A stretch of DNA of 64,000 bases from Tardibacter sp963781025 (GCA_963781025.1 CAWADU010000003.1:186001-250000), one strand, 5' to 3'; counted from the first letter of the stretch, positions 18,798 through 27,634 are shown. The notes: generated by a model from the sequence alone, not told the origin. A program made the numbers and translations.

Positions 18798-18837
18798 TTC
18801 CCGGGGATCAGCAACTAGCGCTGGAAGTCCCCGGGAA
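18798..18837 (-). terminator. rho-independent terminator for the small minus-strand gene
   Basis: A perfect 10-base inverted repeat (TTCCCGGGGA at 18798-18807, TCCCCGGGAA at 18828-18837) with a 20-base loop. On the minus strand it is followed by CATTTGTTTT, giving a T-rich tail. It lies 13 bases past the stop of the 28-residue reading frame. On the plus strand it also lies just after the GDYXXLXY gene and could serve both directions. Confidence 0.6.
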
Positions 18838-18849
18838 GCGACTTACCCA

Positions 18850-18936
18850 TCAACCGAGCAATACGGTCGAAAGGAGGAGCAAATGCGCGCCGAGTGCGAC
18901 TGCAACCGTGGCGGCCTGTTCGAATGTTCTGAGCAT
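18850..18936 (-). CDS. candidate 28-residue membrane peptide
   Basis: A short frame starting at ATG 18936, with GGGAG seven bases upstream, encodes a peptide with a charged N-terminus (MLRTFEQ) followed by one hydrophobic helix (VAVALGAHLLLLSTVLLG). A strong terminator follows on the same strand. Small sphingomonad membrane peptides of this shape are often missed by gene callers. A competing plus-strand frame (18883-18981) has AGGAGG before its ATG, but that sequence is just the complement of the Leu codons here, and its product is not protein-like. Confidence 0.4.
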   Translation of the reverse strand: MLRTFEQAATVAVALGAHLLLLSTVLLG

Positions 18937-19004
18937 CTTGATACTCCCAACCTATTCATGCGGAGCCGGTCAGAGACCTAAAATCCGCTGCGCCGCAACA
19001 CAAT

Positions 19005-19124
19005 GCTGCGATGCACAAACGCATGTAGTGGGGTTGTGGGGCGGTTACACCCTAAAAATACGCAGGATGGATTGCAAAAAATGCAATCGTTACGTGCTGC
19101 GACTGCGAAATACGCTGCGATGCA
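19005..19124. repeat. direct 11-base repeat flanking a palindrome
   Basis: GCTGCGATGCA occurs at 19005-19015 and 19114-19124. Between them lies the 17-base inverted repeat ATTGCA-AAAAA-TGCAAT (19071-19087). The stretch sits between the coq7 stop and the start of the small peptide gene on the minus strand, so it may be that gene's promoter and operator, or a weak coq7 terminator. No other gene fits in the 18937-19137 gap. Confidence 0.4.
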
Positions 19125-19137
19125 ACAAGATGGGGCG

Positions 19138-19704
19138 TCAGATACGCTTCGACAGGGCGATGGCGGTTCGGCAGCCGAATCGGATGGCAGCCGACAGCAG
19201 GGCATAGGCGGGCGCATCCTCCGCCCCATGCGCGACGGCAATTTCGCGGTGTTCCACCTCTTCCGCCTGAAATTCGCGGATGTGCCCTCCAAGAACCGGG
19301 TCGTCGGAACCCAGCGCCTCCAGTTGCTCGCCATAATGGCGGTCGATTTCGGTTTCGACGGCGGCGGTGCAAGCCATGGCCGCGCGTGGACCGATAAGCG
19401 CCGTCGCGGCCCCCAGCGCGAAACCGGCCATGTCCCACAGCGGTTGAAGCGCCGTCGGCCGGACCGCCCGCTGGGCAAGCAGCTTGTCCAGGATTTCGCG
19501 ATGCCGTTCTTCCTGCTGCGCCATCCGCCGGATGATGCGGGCGTCCGGATGACGGTCCCCCATTATGGCGAGCTGTCCCGCGTAGATGCGGGTCGCGCCA
19601 TATTCGCCTGCCTGATCGACACGCAGCATCGCGGCCCTGTCCTTTTCGGGATCGCGAGGAAGACGGGCGGCGGGCGCGGTCACGGCAGTTTGCGGGTCAA
19701 CCAT
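19138..19704 (-). CDS. coq7: demethoxyubiquinone hydroxylase Coq7
   Basis: Di-iron monooxygenase of the penultimate step of ubiquinone synthesis, membrane-associated. Visible ligands include ATRIYAGQ, the QQEERHREIL pair and the C-terminal EEVEHREIA; the opening RVDQAGEYGA is diagnostic. ATG 19704 gives 188 residues and overlaps the dsbB end by 25 bases. It is the last gene of a long minus-strand run. The longer in-frame reading upstream lies inside dsbB and is not used. Confidence 0.93.
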   Translation of the reverse strand: MVDPQTAVTAPAARLPRDPEKDRAAMLRVDQAGEYGATRIYAGQLAIMGDRHPDARIIRRMAQQEERHREILDKLLAQRAVRPTALQPLWDMAGFALGAATALIGPRAAMACTAAVETEIDRHYGEQLEALGSDDPVLGGHIREFQAEEVEHREIAVAHGAEDAPAYALLSAAIRFGCRTAIALSKRI

Positions 19705-20156
19705 AGAATAATCCCTGCGGCGAAGATCGAGATTACTGCATTCCACCCCGCCATCGATACGCCAAAAAGGCTCCACGGGATGGCGTCGCAGCGGACAAGC
19801 GGCGTCGCCATGACGTCCGCAAGGATTTCCGCCGTCGATCCGGACAGCGGCGTGGCGGTGCAGGCGGTGACGCCTTGCCACCATTTCTGTTCAATTCCGG
19901 TATGATAGACACCAATCGCGCCGCTGATTGTGATGGCGACGGCGGCGAGGCGCACCAGCCATAGGCGGGCGCTGGCGTGCGGTACGATTGCGGCGCAAAG
20001 CGCGATCGCGACCGCTGCCATATGCGGGTAGCGCTGCCACCAGCACATTTCGCAGGGCGGCAGGCCACCGATATACTGAAACACATAGGCGCCCGCGAGC
20101 AGCGCGGCCGGTGTCAGCAGCGTGATTGCATTGGCGAGGAGCAGCCGACGTCTCAT
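19680..20156 (-). CDS. dsbB: disulfide bond formation protein B
   Basis: Inner-membrane oxidase that passes electrons from DsbA to ubiquinone. Both periplasmic cysteine pairs are present: Cys35/Cys38 (PPCEMCWW) and Cys98/Cys122 (VTACTA, VRCDAIPW), with four membrane helices in 158 residues. Its start overlaps the preceding gene by ATGA. Its neighbour coq7 makes the quinone it uses. No dsbA is in the window. Confidence 0.92.
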   Translation of the reverse strand: MRRRLLLANAITLLTPAALLAGAYVFQYIGGLPPCEMCWWQRYPHMAAVAIALCAAIVPHASARLWLVRLAAVAITISGAIGVYHTGIEQKWWQGVTACTATPLSGSTAEILADVMATPLVRCDAIPWSLFGVSMAGWNAVISIFAAGIILWLTRKLP

Positions 20157-21094
20157 GGTGCGAGCCTTGATGGGGGGACGAGGCTGATCCCGTTGCTTTC
20201 AAGCGTTTTCGCCCATTCGGGAAGAATCCGCAGCGTCGTGGGCAATGCCCGCGCGATGGCGACCGCATGCCCACGCGCCCGCGCCTGCCGGGCAAGGCGG
20301 TCAAGCGCCGCAGCGATTGCTTGGGGGCGGGGATCGGCGTCGATGAACATATCGTTCGACAGCGCGCGTCCGCCTGCGTCCGTTACCGCCTTCGCGGCAA
20401 CCGTTCCGCCGATCGAGCGCGCGTCGAGCAGCACCAGCCCGTGTTTCTTCATCGCCGCCGCAACCGGCTCCATCGCTTTGGCATCGGCGGTGAAGGCTGA
20501 ACCCATCATCGTGTACGCACCGGCGGGGTGGTCGATCTGCGACAATGCCCATTCCACGCGTTTTGCGTTGATGGCGGGCTCATCGGCGAGGAGCAGCGTA
20601 TTGGGGCCGGGGCTTACCTTCGGCCATCCCCTTGGCTGCATGGGAAGGCCGATCCACACTTCGTGCCCGTCGAGCCGGGCCTTTCTGGCAAGGGCGCGCG
20701 AAGCGGCCTTACCGGGCAGGAAAGCAAGGGCAAAGGAAGGCGGCAGTTTCTCGATCGCCCGTGCACCTCTGGCCGTATCGGCGCCGATCTCGGTGATCAG
20801 GACGGCGATCTTTGGGCCCGGGGGCAAAGCCGCGGGCTCGGGGGCCGTAGCAACACCCATCGGGGCCGAAGGGGCGGCGCGCGCACTTTTGATCACCGCC
20901 TTGTCTGCAAGCTTGCCTGCAAGATTGTTGCTGGATCTATTTTGACGGCTCGAACCTTGGCCGTGGAGCGGTTCGACGAGCGGCTGTAATAGAAAAGCGA
21001 ACAGCGACGATACCGCCACGAATGCGGCGGTGAGGAGCAAACCTTTGAGAATGTTCACAATCAGCCCTGGCGCTGGCCTTTGCTCGCCTTGCAT
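20153..21094 (-). CDS. divergent polysaccharide deacetylase (YibQ family)
   Basis: One N-terminal membrane helix (residues 12-35) is followed by an Ala/Pro linker and a DUF610 domain starting at KIAVLITEIGADTARGARAIEKLPPSFALAFLP; the motif ends (LLLADEPAINAKRVEWAL and GAYTMMGSAFTAD) fit the family. The usual metal-binding residues of true deacetylases are mostly lost. The family sits next to envC and ctpA in many proteobacteria, as it does here, which points to a cell-wall role. It starts two bases after ctpA ends and is coupled to dsbB by ATGA. Confidence 0.85.
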   Translation of the reverse strand: MQGEQRPAPGLIVNILKGLLLTAAFVAVSSLFAFLLQPLVEPLHGQGSSRQNRSSNNLAGKLADKAVIKSARAAPSAPMGVATAPEPAALPPGPKIAVLITEIGADTARGARAIEKLPPSFALAFLPGKAASRALARKARLDGHEVWIGLPMQPRGWPKVSPGPNTLLLADEPAINAKRVEWALSQIDHPAGAYTMMGSAFTADAKAMEPVAAAMKKHGLVLLDARSIGGTVAAKAVTDAGGRALSNDMFIDADPRPQAIAAALDRLARQARARGHAVAIARALPTTLRILPEWAKTLESNGISLVPPSRLAP

Positions 21095-21096
21095 GC

Positions 21097-22449
21097 TCAG
21101 TAAGCACCGCCTTTGACATTTGCCGCCGCCGTGGTGGCCGGCGTCGTGGTGGCTGGTGTCCGGGCCAGCCGGGCGATGGTCTTTACCGCGTAATCGAGCT
21201 GATAGTCGTCGATGCCCTTTTTCTTCAGCGCGTCCGCCGTGGCGGCAAAGCGCGGGTCGGGCTTGCCATCATCCTCCAACGTGCCGTCGTCGATTTTCGC
21301 CTCGTTGATGAGGTGACGCCGAAGGTCGGCCTCGCGCAATTTTGGACGATCCTTATAGTCAGGGTCGGACAATTGGGGGACCAGGATGTCGGGTTGGACG
21401 CCGCCTTCCTGAACCGACCGGCCCGAAGGCGTGTAATAGCGCGCGGTGGTGAGCCGAAGCGCAGTGGTATCGGTCAGCGGGATCAGGGTCTGCACCGATC
21501 CCTTGCCGAACGACCGTTCACCCATCACCAACCCGCGCCGGTGGTCCTGCAGCGCGGCGGCGACGATTTCCGCCGCGGAGGCCGACCCCGAGTCGACCAG
21601 AACGATGATCGGCTTGGCATGGGCGACATCGCCCGGACGCGCGTAATAACGCTCGATATCGGTCTTTTCGCGGCCGCGTTGCGATACGATTTCACCGTGA
21701 TCGAGGAAGGCGTCGGACACCTCGATCGCCTGGTCGAGCAATCCGCCGGGGTTCGAGCGCAGATCGATCACATAGCCGACCATGCCGCCGTTCTTCGTTT
21801 CGAGGTCGGCCACGGCCTTGCGGACTTCCTCGCCGGTCTGCTTATTGAACGCGTTGATGTTGATATAGCCGACGCGTCCCTTGGTCTCCCATTTGACGGG
21901 GCGCAGCTGAATGACCTCGCGCTTCAGCATGACGTCGAAGGCCTTGTCGCGGCCGGGACGGACGATCGTCAGTTTTATGCTGCTGCCGGGCGCGCCGCGC
22001 ATCTTGTCGACCGCCTCGTCGAGCGTGCCGCCATAGATCAGCACGCCATCGAGATGGGTGATGAAATCCCCGGCCTTCAGACCCGCGCGAAATGCCGGCG
22101 TGTCTTCTGTCGGCGTCACGATCTTCACCGCGCCGTCTTCCATCGTCACAGTCAGCCCAAGGCCGCCATAGGTGCCGTCGGTCTGTGTCCGCAGATTGGT
22201 GAAATCACGGGCATCGAGATAGCTGGAATGCGGGTCCAGGCTGGCCAGCATGCCGTTGATCGCGCCCTGGATGAGCGTCTTGTCGTCGACCTTGTCGACA
22301 TATTCCGCGCGCACCTTTTCGAACACGTTCATCAACTGATCGAGCTGCTGATAGGTTTCTGCCTCATTAGCCGCCTGGCTGGCGGTAACAGCAGGAATCA
22401 GTGCGATCGCGCCTGCTGCAAGAAGGATACGCAGTGACTTCACAGACAT
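21097..22449 (-). CDS. ctpA: S41 family carboxyl-terminal processing protease
   Basis: A 450-residue exported protease: signal peptide (residues 1-27), N-terminal helical bundle, PDZ domain (GGLGLTVTMEDGAVKIVTP, about 94-175), and a Ser-Lys catalytic domain with Ser289 (VDSGSASAAE) and Lys316 (SFGKGSVQ). C-terminal processing proteases degrade cell-wall hydrolases and other periplasmic proteins. It follows the envC-type activator gene by 97 bases, a neighbourhood conserved in alphaproteobacteria. Confidence 0.94.
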   Translation of the reverse strand: MSVKSLRILLAAGAIALIPAVTASQAANEAETYQQLDQLMNVFEKVRAEYVDKVDDKTLIQGAINGMLASLDPHSSYLDARDFTNLRTQTDGTYGGLGLTVTMEDGAVKIVTPTEDTPAFRAGLKAGDFITHLDGVLIYGGTLDEAVDKMRGAPGSSIKLTIVRPGRDKAFDVMLKREVIQLRPVKWETKGRVGYININAFNKQTGEEVRKAVADLETKNGGMVGYVIDLRSNPGGLLDQAIEVSDAFLDHGEIVSQRGREKTDIERYYARPGDVAHAKPIIVLVDSGSASAAEIVAAALQDHRRGLVMGERSFGKGSVQTLIPLTDTTALRLTTARYYTPSGRSVQEGGVQPDILVPQLSDPDYKDRPKLREADLRRHLINEAKIDDGTLEDDGKPDPRFAATADALKKKGIDDYQLDYAVKTIARLARTPATTTPATTAAANVKGGAY

Positions 22450-22546
22450 GGGGGAGGCGTCTTTCCGTTTCGATGAAGGCTGATATTAGCAGCTATCGCG
22501 CGAGTTGCACCAAAACTTAAATTGAAAGCCGAATTCCGGCAATTCA

Positions 22547-23737
22547 TCAGTTCCGCGTCATCAGCGGCAAGGGATCGATCGGCGCACCGTCCTTGCGGAC
22601 TTCAAGCGACAGTTCTCGCTGCCCCGTTTCCCCCATGCGCCCGACAGGGCCGCCCGCGGGGATGGTCTGGCCCATGATTGCGTCCAGCGCATCGAGCCCG
22701 GTCAGCAGTGTCGTCAGCCCCTCGCCATGCTCGATAATGACGACATTGCCATATTGGCGGAACGGTCCCGCAAATACAACTCGACCTGCGGCGGGCGCGA
22801 TCACCTGTGCTTTTGCCCGCGTCCGCAGCGTCAGGCCGCGTGATCGGACGCCCGATTGGGAAAGCTCGCCAAAGCCCGTCCGAATGTCGCCCAGAACCGG
22901 CAGTAGGAAGCGGGGCAGGGGCTGTCCCGCGGCATCCGGCGATGGCGTCAGAACCGCATCGGACGGCGGAAGCGCATAATGTGGAATTTGCGCGGGCCGG
23001 GGCAGCGGTCCGGGCAGGCTCGCCAGTCGTTGTAGCAGTTTCGCCTGGCCGTCGAGAGTCTTGATCAGTTGTCGCAGGTCCTGCGCCTCGACGCTGAGTG
23101 CAAGCGCGCGGTCGCTTTCCAGCATCGACGCGGTGGCCATTCCCCCGGCTTCCTTACGCTGTTCCGCGGCCATGCGCACAAGTTGCACACGGGTGTCATC
23201 GAGATGCGCGCGCGCGGAGGCAAGGTCTTGCCGGGCAACGTCCGCTCTCGCTCGCAGCCGGCGGAGCGCCGCCAGTTCGTTGCGCAGATCGGCCGTCCGG
23301 GCACGTAACACCGGCAGGACGCCGTTGAGTAATAGCGCGACCCGCATGGTGTCCCGGGCGCTGCCGGGTTGCACCAGGACAAGCGCGGGCGGGCGGCGCG
23401 TCAGCGATTCCAGTGCGGCGACAAGGTTGACGATCTTTCCCTGCCGTTCCGCGAGCGCGTGGCTGCGCCGGGCAATCGCCTCACGGATCAGTCCGTTTCG
23501 GGCTTCGGCCGTCGCAAGCCCGGCCTCGGCCTGCTGGACCCGGGCGGCAAGGCCTGCGGCGCGCGCGTTGAACCGGGCGGCCTCGTCGGCGGCTGACCGG
23601 GCTGCCTCATCAAGCGCCTGGACACGCGCCGCACTTCGCGCCGCATCGCGCTGGGCAATAGCCAGCCGCTCCACGGGACCAACCGCGCCGGAGAGCGCAA
23701 GGCACGCAATGGCAGCGATGATTCGCGCGGCTGTCAT
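22547..23737 (-). CDS. EnvC-like murein hydrolase activator (degenerate M23)
   Basis: Signal peptide (MTAARIIAAIACLALSG), then a long coiled coil with many Ala, Arg and Leu (about 25-250) and a C-terminal M23/LytM domain (about 285-396). The metal-binding residues of active M23 peptidases are missing where expected (SGVRSRGLTLR instead of HxGxD), while IIEHGEG remains. This is the pattern of EnvC, which activates amidases without cutting itself. ATG 23737 starts four bases after rlmH ends. Confidence 0.88.
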   Translation of the reverse strand: MTAARIIAAIACLALSGAVGPVERLAIAQRDAARSAARVQALDEAARSAADEAARFNARAAGLAARVQQAEAGLATAEARNGLIREAIARRSHALAERQGKIVNLVAALESLTRRPPALVLVQPGSARDTMRVALLLNGVLPVLRARTADLRNELAALRRLRARADVARQDLASARAHLDDTRVQLVRMAAEQRKEAGGMATASMLESDRALALSVEAQDLRQLIKTLDGQAKLLQRLASLPGPLPRPAQIPHYALPPSDAVLTPSPDAAGQPLPRFLLPVLGDIRTGFGELSQSGVRSRGLTLRTRAKAQVIAPAAGRVVFAGPFRQYGNVVIIEHGEGLTTLLTGLDALDAIMGQTIPAGGPVGRMGETGQRELSLEVRKDGAPIDPLPLMTRN

Positions 23738-23741
23738 GGCG

Positions 23742-24245
23742 TCAACCTTCGCGGTGATAGGGATGGTTCGCAAGGATGGACGTTGCGCGGTAGAGCTGTT
23801 CCGCCAGCATCGCGCGGGCGAGCAGGTGGGGCCATGTGGCTGGGCCAAAGGAAAGCAGAAGGTCGGCACGCGCGCGCAGGGCCTCATCATGGCCGTCGGC
23901 GGCGCCGATCAGGAACAAGGCCTCGGACACCCCCTGATCGCGCCAGCGCGCCAGCCTGTCGGCCAATTCGCGCGAGGACAGCGCCTGTCCGCGTTCGTCG
24001 AGCGCGACGGTCACGCCACCGGCGGCAGGCAGTGGCATTTTGCCGCCGCGATCGGGCAATTCGGTCATCCGGACCGGCCAGCTTATCCGGTCAAGGTAGC
24101 GGGAAACCAGTTCGCCTTCGGGAGAGCGGCCCAGCCGTCCGCGTGCGACAATGTGAAGCTTCAGTATCTTACCGCCCCCATCTGCGGGCTTCAGGATTCG
24201 ACAGAAGGCGCTCCCGGCGGCGTGGGCGCCTCGCCAAAGGCCCAC
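23742..24245 (-). CDS. rlmH: 23S rRNA pseudouridine-1915 N3-methyltransferase
   Basis: SPOUT methyltransferase acting on the 70S ribosome. The N-terminus of the family (LKLHIVARGRLGRSPEGELVSRYLDR) and the C-terminal knot (FLIGAADGHDEALRARADLLLSFG, then LLARAMLAEQLYRATSILANHPYHR) are clear. The only normal start codon is ATG 24245, which overlaps rsfS by 55 bases and adds 26 residues with no counterpart in the family. The conserved part begins at ATA 24167 or CTG 24164, preceded by GGGGGCGGTAAG, so a CTG or ATA start is possible. Confidence 0.92.
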   Translation of the reverse strand: MGLWRGAHAAGSAFCRILKPADGGGKILKLHIVARGRLGRSPEGELVSRYLDRISWPVRMTELPDRGGKMPLPAAGGVTVALDERGQALSSRELADRLARWRDQGVSEALFLIGAADGHDEALRARADLLLSFGPATWPHLLARAMLAEQLYRATSILANHPYHREG

Positions 24246-24604
24246 ATGCGTTCAAGGTTGTAAAAACTGCGCACTTCGGGCCGGAACAGGTGGACGATGA
24301 CATCGCCCGCGTCGATCAGCACCCAGTCTGCGGCGGGAAGGCCCTGGAGACGGGCCGATCGGCCGGTTTCGGCCTTGATTCGTTCGGCCAGTTTGTTCGC
24401 CATCGAGGCGACCTGCCGGGCTGAACGGCCGCTGCCGATGATCATGTGATCGGCGATCGAGGTTTTACCTGCGAGCGGGATCGATACGACATCGAGGGCC
24501 TGATCGTCGTCCAGCGAGGAAAGCACCAGTTGGTGCAGCCGTTCGATAGAAGCCGATGGGTCGCTGTCATCGGAGACGTGTGCGACGGCGGGGGTGGGAG
24601 ACAA
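24191..24604 (-). CDS. rsfS: ribosome silencing factor RsfS
   Basis: Binds ribosomal protein L14 and blocks subunit joining when nutrients are short. Core signatures are DDDQALDVVSIPLAGKTSIADHMIIGSGRS and DWVLIDAGDVIVHLFRPEVRSFYNLERMW. The 137 residues include a slightly extended Pro-rich C-terminus. It lies between nadD and rlmH, the usual arrangement. Confidence 0.95.
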   Translation of the reverse strand: MSPTPAVAHVSDDSDPSASIERLHQLVLSSLDDDQALDVVSIPLAGKTSIADHMIIGSGRSARQVASMANKLAERIKAETGRSARLQGLPAADWVLIDAGDVIVHLFRPEVRSFYNLERMWAFGEAPTPPGAPSVES

Positions 24605-24615
24605 GCCGATATCCT

Positions 24616-25275
24616 CTAGATCAGCCGGCGCGAGAGACCGTCGCGCAAAGCTTTAGTTGATGAATGCTGATGCCAGCGGGGGTTGCGCGCACGCAGGGCG
24701 GTTGCGGAGGTATTGTCAGGCCTCGACGCGATTATCACGAGCGCGGGTGGTCTCCATTCCGTCCAGTTCGGTGCTTGGCCCACGGGCCGGACAAAGCGCC
24801 GGAGCCAGCCCATCGCGACAGCGAAACGGGCGGAGCGATCATAACGCGGACGCGCGATCACGGCAATCGGCAGCAGACTGGCAATTTCGCGCCACTGCCG
24901 CCAGCGGTGGAATTGTTGCAGGTTGTCCGCCCCCATCAGCCAAATGAAGCGGCGCTTGGGATAACGGCGGATCAAAGCCCTGACGGTATCGACGGTATAG
25001 CGGGTGCCCAGTTCGCGTTCGATCGCGGTCACGCGAATCGGCCCGCCACGCGCCATTTCACTTGCCGAGCGCATCCGGGCGCGAAGCGGCGCCATGCCGG
25101 CATCAGGCTTCAGCGGATTGCCGGGTGAAACCAGCCACCACACCTCGGCCAGCCCAAGTTGCCGCAGCGCAAACAGGCTGACGGCGCGATGGCCGCCATG
25201 TGCGGGGTTGAAAGACCCGCCGAAAAGACCCGTGGGGGTCAAGGCCGCGTCTGGCCGGTCCCGCGCACCACCCAT
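24616..25275 (-). CDS. nadD: nicotinate-nucleotide adenylyltransferase
   Basis: Adenylates nicotinate mononucleotide in NAD synthesis. The nucleotidyltransferase motif GLFGGSFNPAHGGH lies near residue 17, followed by WWLVSPGNPLKP and the late motif (DNTSATALRAR, replacing the usual SSTxIR). 219 residues. The start at 25275 overlaps the proA end by 37 bases. Confidence 0.94.
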   Translation of the reverse strand: MGGARDRPDAALTPTGLFGGSFNPAHGGHRAVSLFALRQLGLAEVWWLVSPGNPLKPDAGMAPLRARMRSASEMARGGPIRVTAIERELGTRYTVDTVRALIRRYPKRRFIWLMGADNLQQFHRWRQWREIASLLPIAVIARPRYDRSARFAVAMGWLRRFVRPVGQAPNWTEWRPPALVIIASRPDNTSATALRARNPRWHQHSSTKALRDGLSRRLI

Positions 25276-26507
25276 TTATAGGTCGTAAGCCCTTCAAGCG
25301 CGACCGGTCCGCGCGCGTGCATGCGGCCCGTCGATATGCCGATTTCCGCGCCCAGGCCGAATTCTCCGCCATCCGCGAACTGGGTGGAGGCATTGACCAT
25401 CACGATCGCCGAATCGACGCCGGCGACAAAGCGTTCTGCTGTCGCCGCATCCTCGGTGACGATGGCATCGGTATGATGCGATCCATGGTCGGCGATGTGG
25501 TTCATTGCCGCATCCACGCCGTCGACCAATGCGACCGACAATATGCTGTCCAGATATTCGGTGTCCCAGTCCTGATCGTGCGCGGTGCCGACGCGGGCGT
25601 CCAGCGCGCGGACATCGGGCGTGCCGCGCAATTCGCAGCCCGCATCGATCAGCGCGGACAGGATCGGTTTCGGATCGCCAAAGCTCCGGTCGATCAGCAG
25701 CGTTTCGGTCGCTCCACAGATGCCGGTGCGGCGCATCTTGGCGTTGACCGCCAGTTTCAGCGCCTTTTCAGGATCGGCGGCTTTGTCTATGTAGGTGTGG
25801 CAGAGCCCGTCCAGGTGCGCGAGCACGGGAACGCGCGCTTCCTCCTGCACCCGTGCGACCAGGCTCTTGCCGCCGCGCGGTACGATAATGTCGATGAGCC
25901 CCGCCGCCTTCAGCATCGCGCCGACCGCCGCCCTGTCGGTCGTGGGTACAAGCTGGATCGAGGCTTCGGGAAGGCCCGCCGTCTTGATCCCCTCCACCAG
26001 CGCGGCGTGGATGGCGCGGCTCGTCTCGATCGCCTCGGACCCGCCGCGCAGAATGGCGGCATTGCCCGACATCAGGGCCAGGGCGCCTGCGTCGGCCGTC
26101 ACATTTGGCCGGCTTTCGTAGATGATGCCGATGACCCCGAGCGGCACTCGCACGCGCTCCAGCACCAGGCCGTTGGGCCTTGTGCTGCTGTCGATCTTCT
26201 GCCCCACGGGGTCGGGGAGCGCGCTCACCGCTTCCAGCCCGGCGGCAATGCCTTCAAGGCGCTTTTCGTCGAGCTTCAGCCGGTCCAGCATCGCGCCGGT
26301 CAGGCCGTTTGCCTGTCCGCGCTCCATATCCTTCGCGTTGGCGGCAAGGATTTCGGCGGAACGTGCCCGCATGGCTGTCGCTGCCGCCTGCAAGGCCTTT
26401 GCCTTCACCGTTGTTGGCGTCCGCGCCAGAACCACTGCGGCGGCGCGGGCGCTACGGCCCATGCGCTGGATCAGGGCTTCGGCGTCAAGCGTAACGGGAG
26501 CATTCAC
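25239..26507 (-). CDS. proA: glutamate-5-semialdehyde dehydrogenase
   Basis: Reduces gamma-glutamyl phosphate in proline synthesis. The 422 residues match the family, with VPLGVIGIIYESRPNVT, LRGGSEAIETS, and the catalytic Cys region (RRTGICGATETLLID). Its start overlaps proB by four bases, so the two enzymes of the pathway are made together. Confidence 0.96.
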   Translation of the reverse strand: MNAPVTLDAEALIQRMGRSARAAAVVLARTPTTVKAKALQAAATAMRARSAEILAANAKDMERGQANGLTGAMLDRLKLDEKRLEGIAAGLEAVSALPDPVGQKIDSSTRPNGLVLERVRVPLGVIGIIYESRPNVTADAGALALMSGNAAILRGGSEAIETSRAIHAALVEGIKTAGLPEASIQLVPTTDRAAVGAMLKAAGLIDIIVPRGGKSLVARVQEEARVPVLAHLDGLCHTYIDKAADPEKALKLAVNAKMRRTGICGATETLLIDRSFGDPKPILSALIDAGCELRGTPDVRALDARVGTAHDQDWDTEYLDSILSVALVDGVDAAMNHIADHGSHHTDAIVTEDAATAERFVAGVDSAIVMVNASTQFADGGEFGLGAEIGISTGRMHARGPVALEGLTTYKWVVRGTGQTRP

Positions 26508-27634
26508 AACATCACCATATGATCGCGGTGGATAAGGGCTGAACGCGGAGCATAACCGAGAATTGCCTCATGCGCATCGGATCGTTGCCCGGCGATCTTG
26601 AGCGCTTCCTGTGCATCATATTCGACCAGGCCGCGCGCGATCGGCTGGCCATCCGGGCCGATCACATCCACGGGATCGCCGCGATTGAAATGGCCCTCGA
26701 TGCGGGTGGCGCCTGCCGCGAGCAGGCTCTTGCCCCTGCCAAGCGCGCCTGCCGCGCCCGCGTCGATGTGGATGGAGCCCTTCACCGTCAACCGCCCGGC
26801 AAGCCACGCCTTCTTCGCGCGCGCTTTGGGGGGAGCCACGAATATCGTGCCGCGCCCTGTGGTCGCGAAAGCCGTGAGCGGCCGGTCCACCTTGCCCGTG
26901 ATGATGGCGAGGTGCGCGCCCGCCTGGGTTGCGATTCTGGCGGCCTGTAGTTTGGAGACCATCCCGCCCGAGCCGAGGCCCGACGCCGAACGCGCGTCGC
27001 CCATCGCCATGACGTCGTCGTCGATCCGCTCCACCGTGTCGACGAACCTGGCGTGCGGGTCCGTTTGAGGGTTGGCGGTGTAAAGACCATCGATGTCCGA
27101 CAGCAAAATGACGCCGCCAGCGTCCGCCGCCTGCGCCACGCGCGCCGCCAGTCGATCGTTGTCGCCGAAACGGATTTCGGCCGTGGCGACCGAATCATTC
27201 TCGTTAAGCACGGGCACGACGCCAAGGCTCAGCAGCCGGTCGAGCGTGGCGGACGCGTTGAGGAAGCGCCTCCGGTCCTCCAGATCGTCAAGCGTCACCA
27301 GCATCTGCGCGGCGGTGAGGCCGTGCGCACCAAGCAGATCGGCATAGCAGCCCGACAGGAGGATCTGGCCCGTCGCGGCGGCGGCCTGGGCGTCCTCCAG
27401 ACTGGCGCGGCCGCCCTTCGATAGGCCGAGCCGCCGCGCGCCAAGCGCGATCGACCCCGAAGAAACGATCACGATTTCCTGACCTGCCGCACGGCGCTCG
27501 GCGATTTCGAAGATGACGCCGGCAAGCCAGTCGCGCCGCACGTCCCCGGCCTCGTCGACCAGCAGGGAGGAGCCGATCTTGATTACCAGGCGGCGACATT
27601 GTCCGGGGCAGAAACGCTCTATACGGGAGTCCAC
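26504..27634 (-). CDS. proB: glutamate 5-kinase
   Basis: Phosphorylates glutamate in the first step of proline synthesis. The kinase domain has LVIKIGSSLLVD, VSSGSIALGARRLG and LNENDSVATAEIRFGDND; a PUA domain follows (from about residue 290, KGSIHIDAGAAGAL). The length is 376 residues. It overlaps obgE by 16 bases and proA by four. Confidence 0.96.
   Translation of the reverse strand: MDSRIERFCPGQCRRLVIKIGSSLLVDEAGDVRRDWLAGVIFEIAERRAAGQEIVIVSSGSIALGARRLGLSKGGRASLEDAQAAAATGQILLSGCYADLLGAHGLTAAQMLVTLDDLEDRRRFLNASATLDRLLSLGVVPVLNENDSVATAEIRFGDNDRLAARVAQAADAGGVILLSDIDGLYTANPQTDPHARFVDTVERIDDDVMAMGDARSASGLGSGGMVSKLQAARIATQAGAHLAIITGKVDRPLTAFATTGRGTIFVAPPKARAKKAWLAGRLTVKGSIHIDAGAAGALGRGKSLLAAGATRIEGHFNRGDPVDVIGPDGQPIARGLVEYDAQEALKIAGQRSDAHEAILGYAPRSALIHRDHMVML

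Noticed and set aside
18883..18981. Plus-strand frame with a strong AGGAGG ribosome site
   Set aside because: The apparent ribosome site is the complement of Leu codons in the minus-strand peptide; the product is Cys-rich but has no protein-like pattern, and no terminator follows on that strand.
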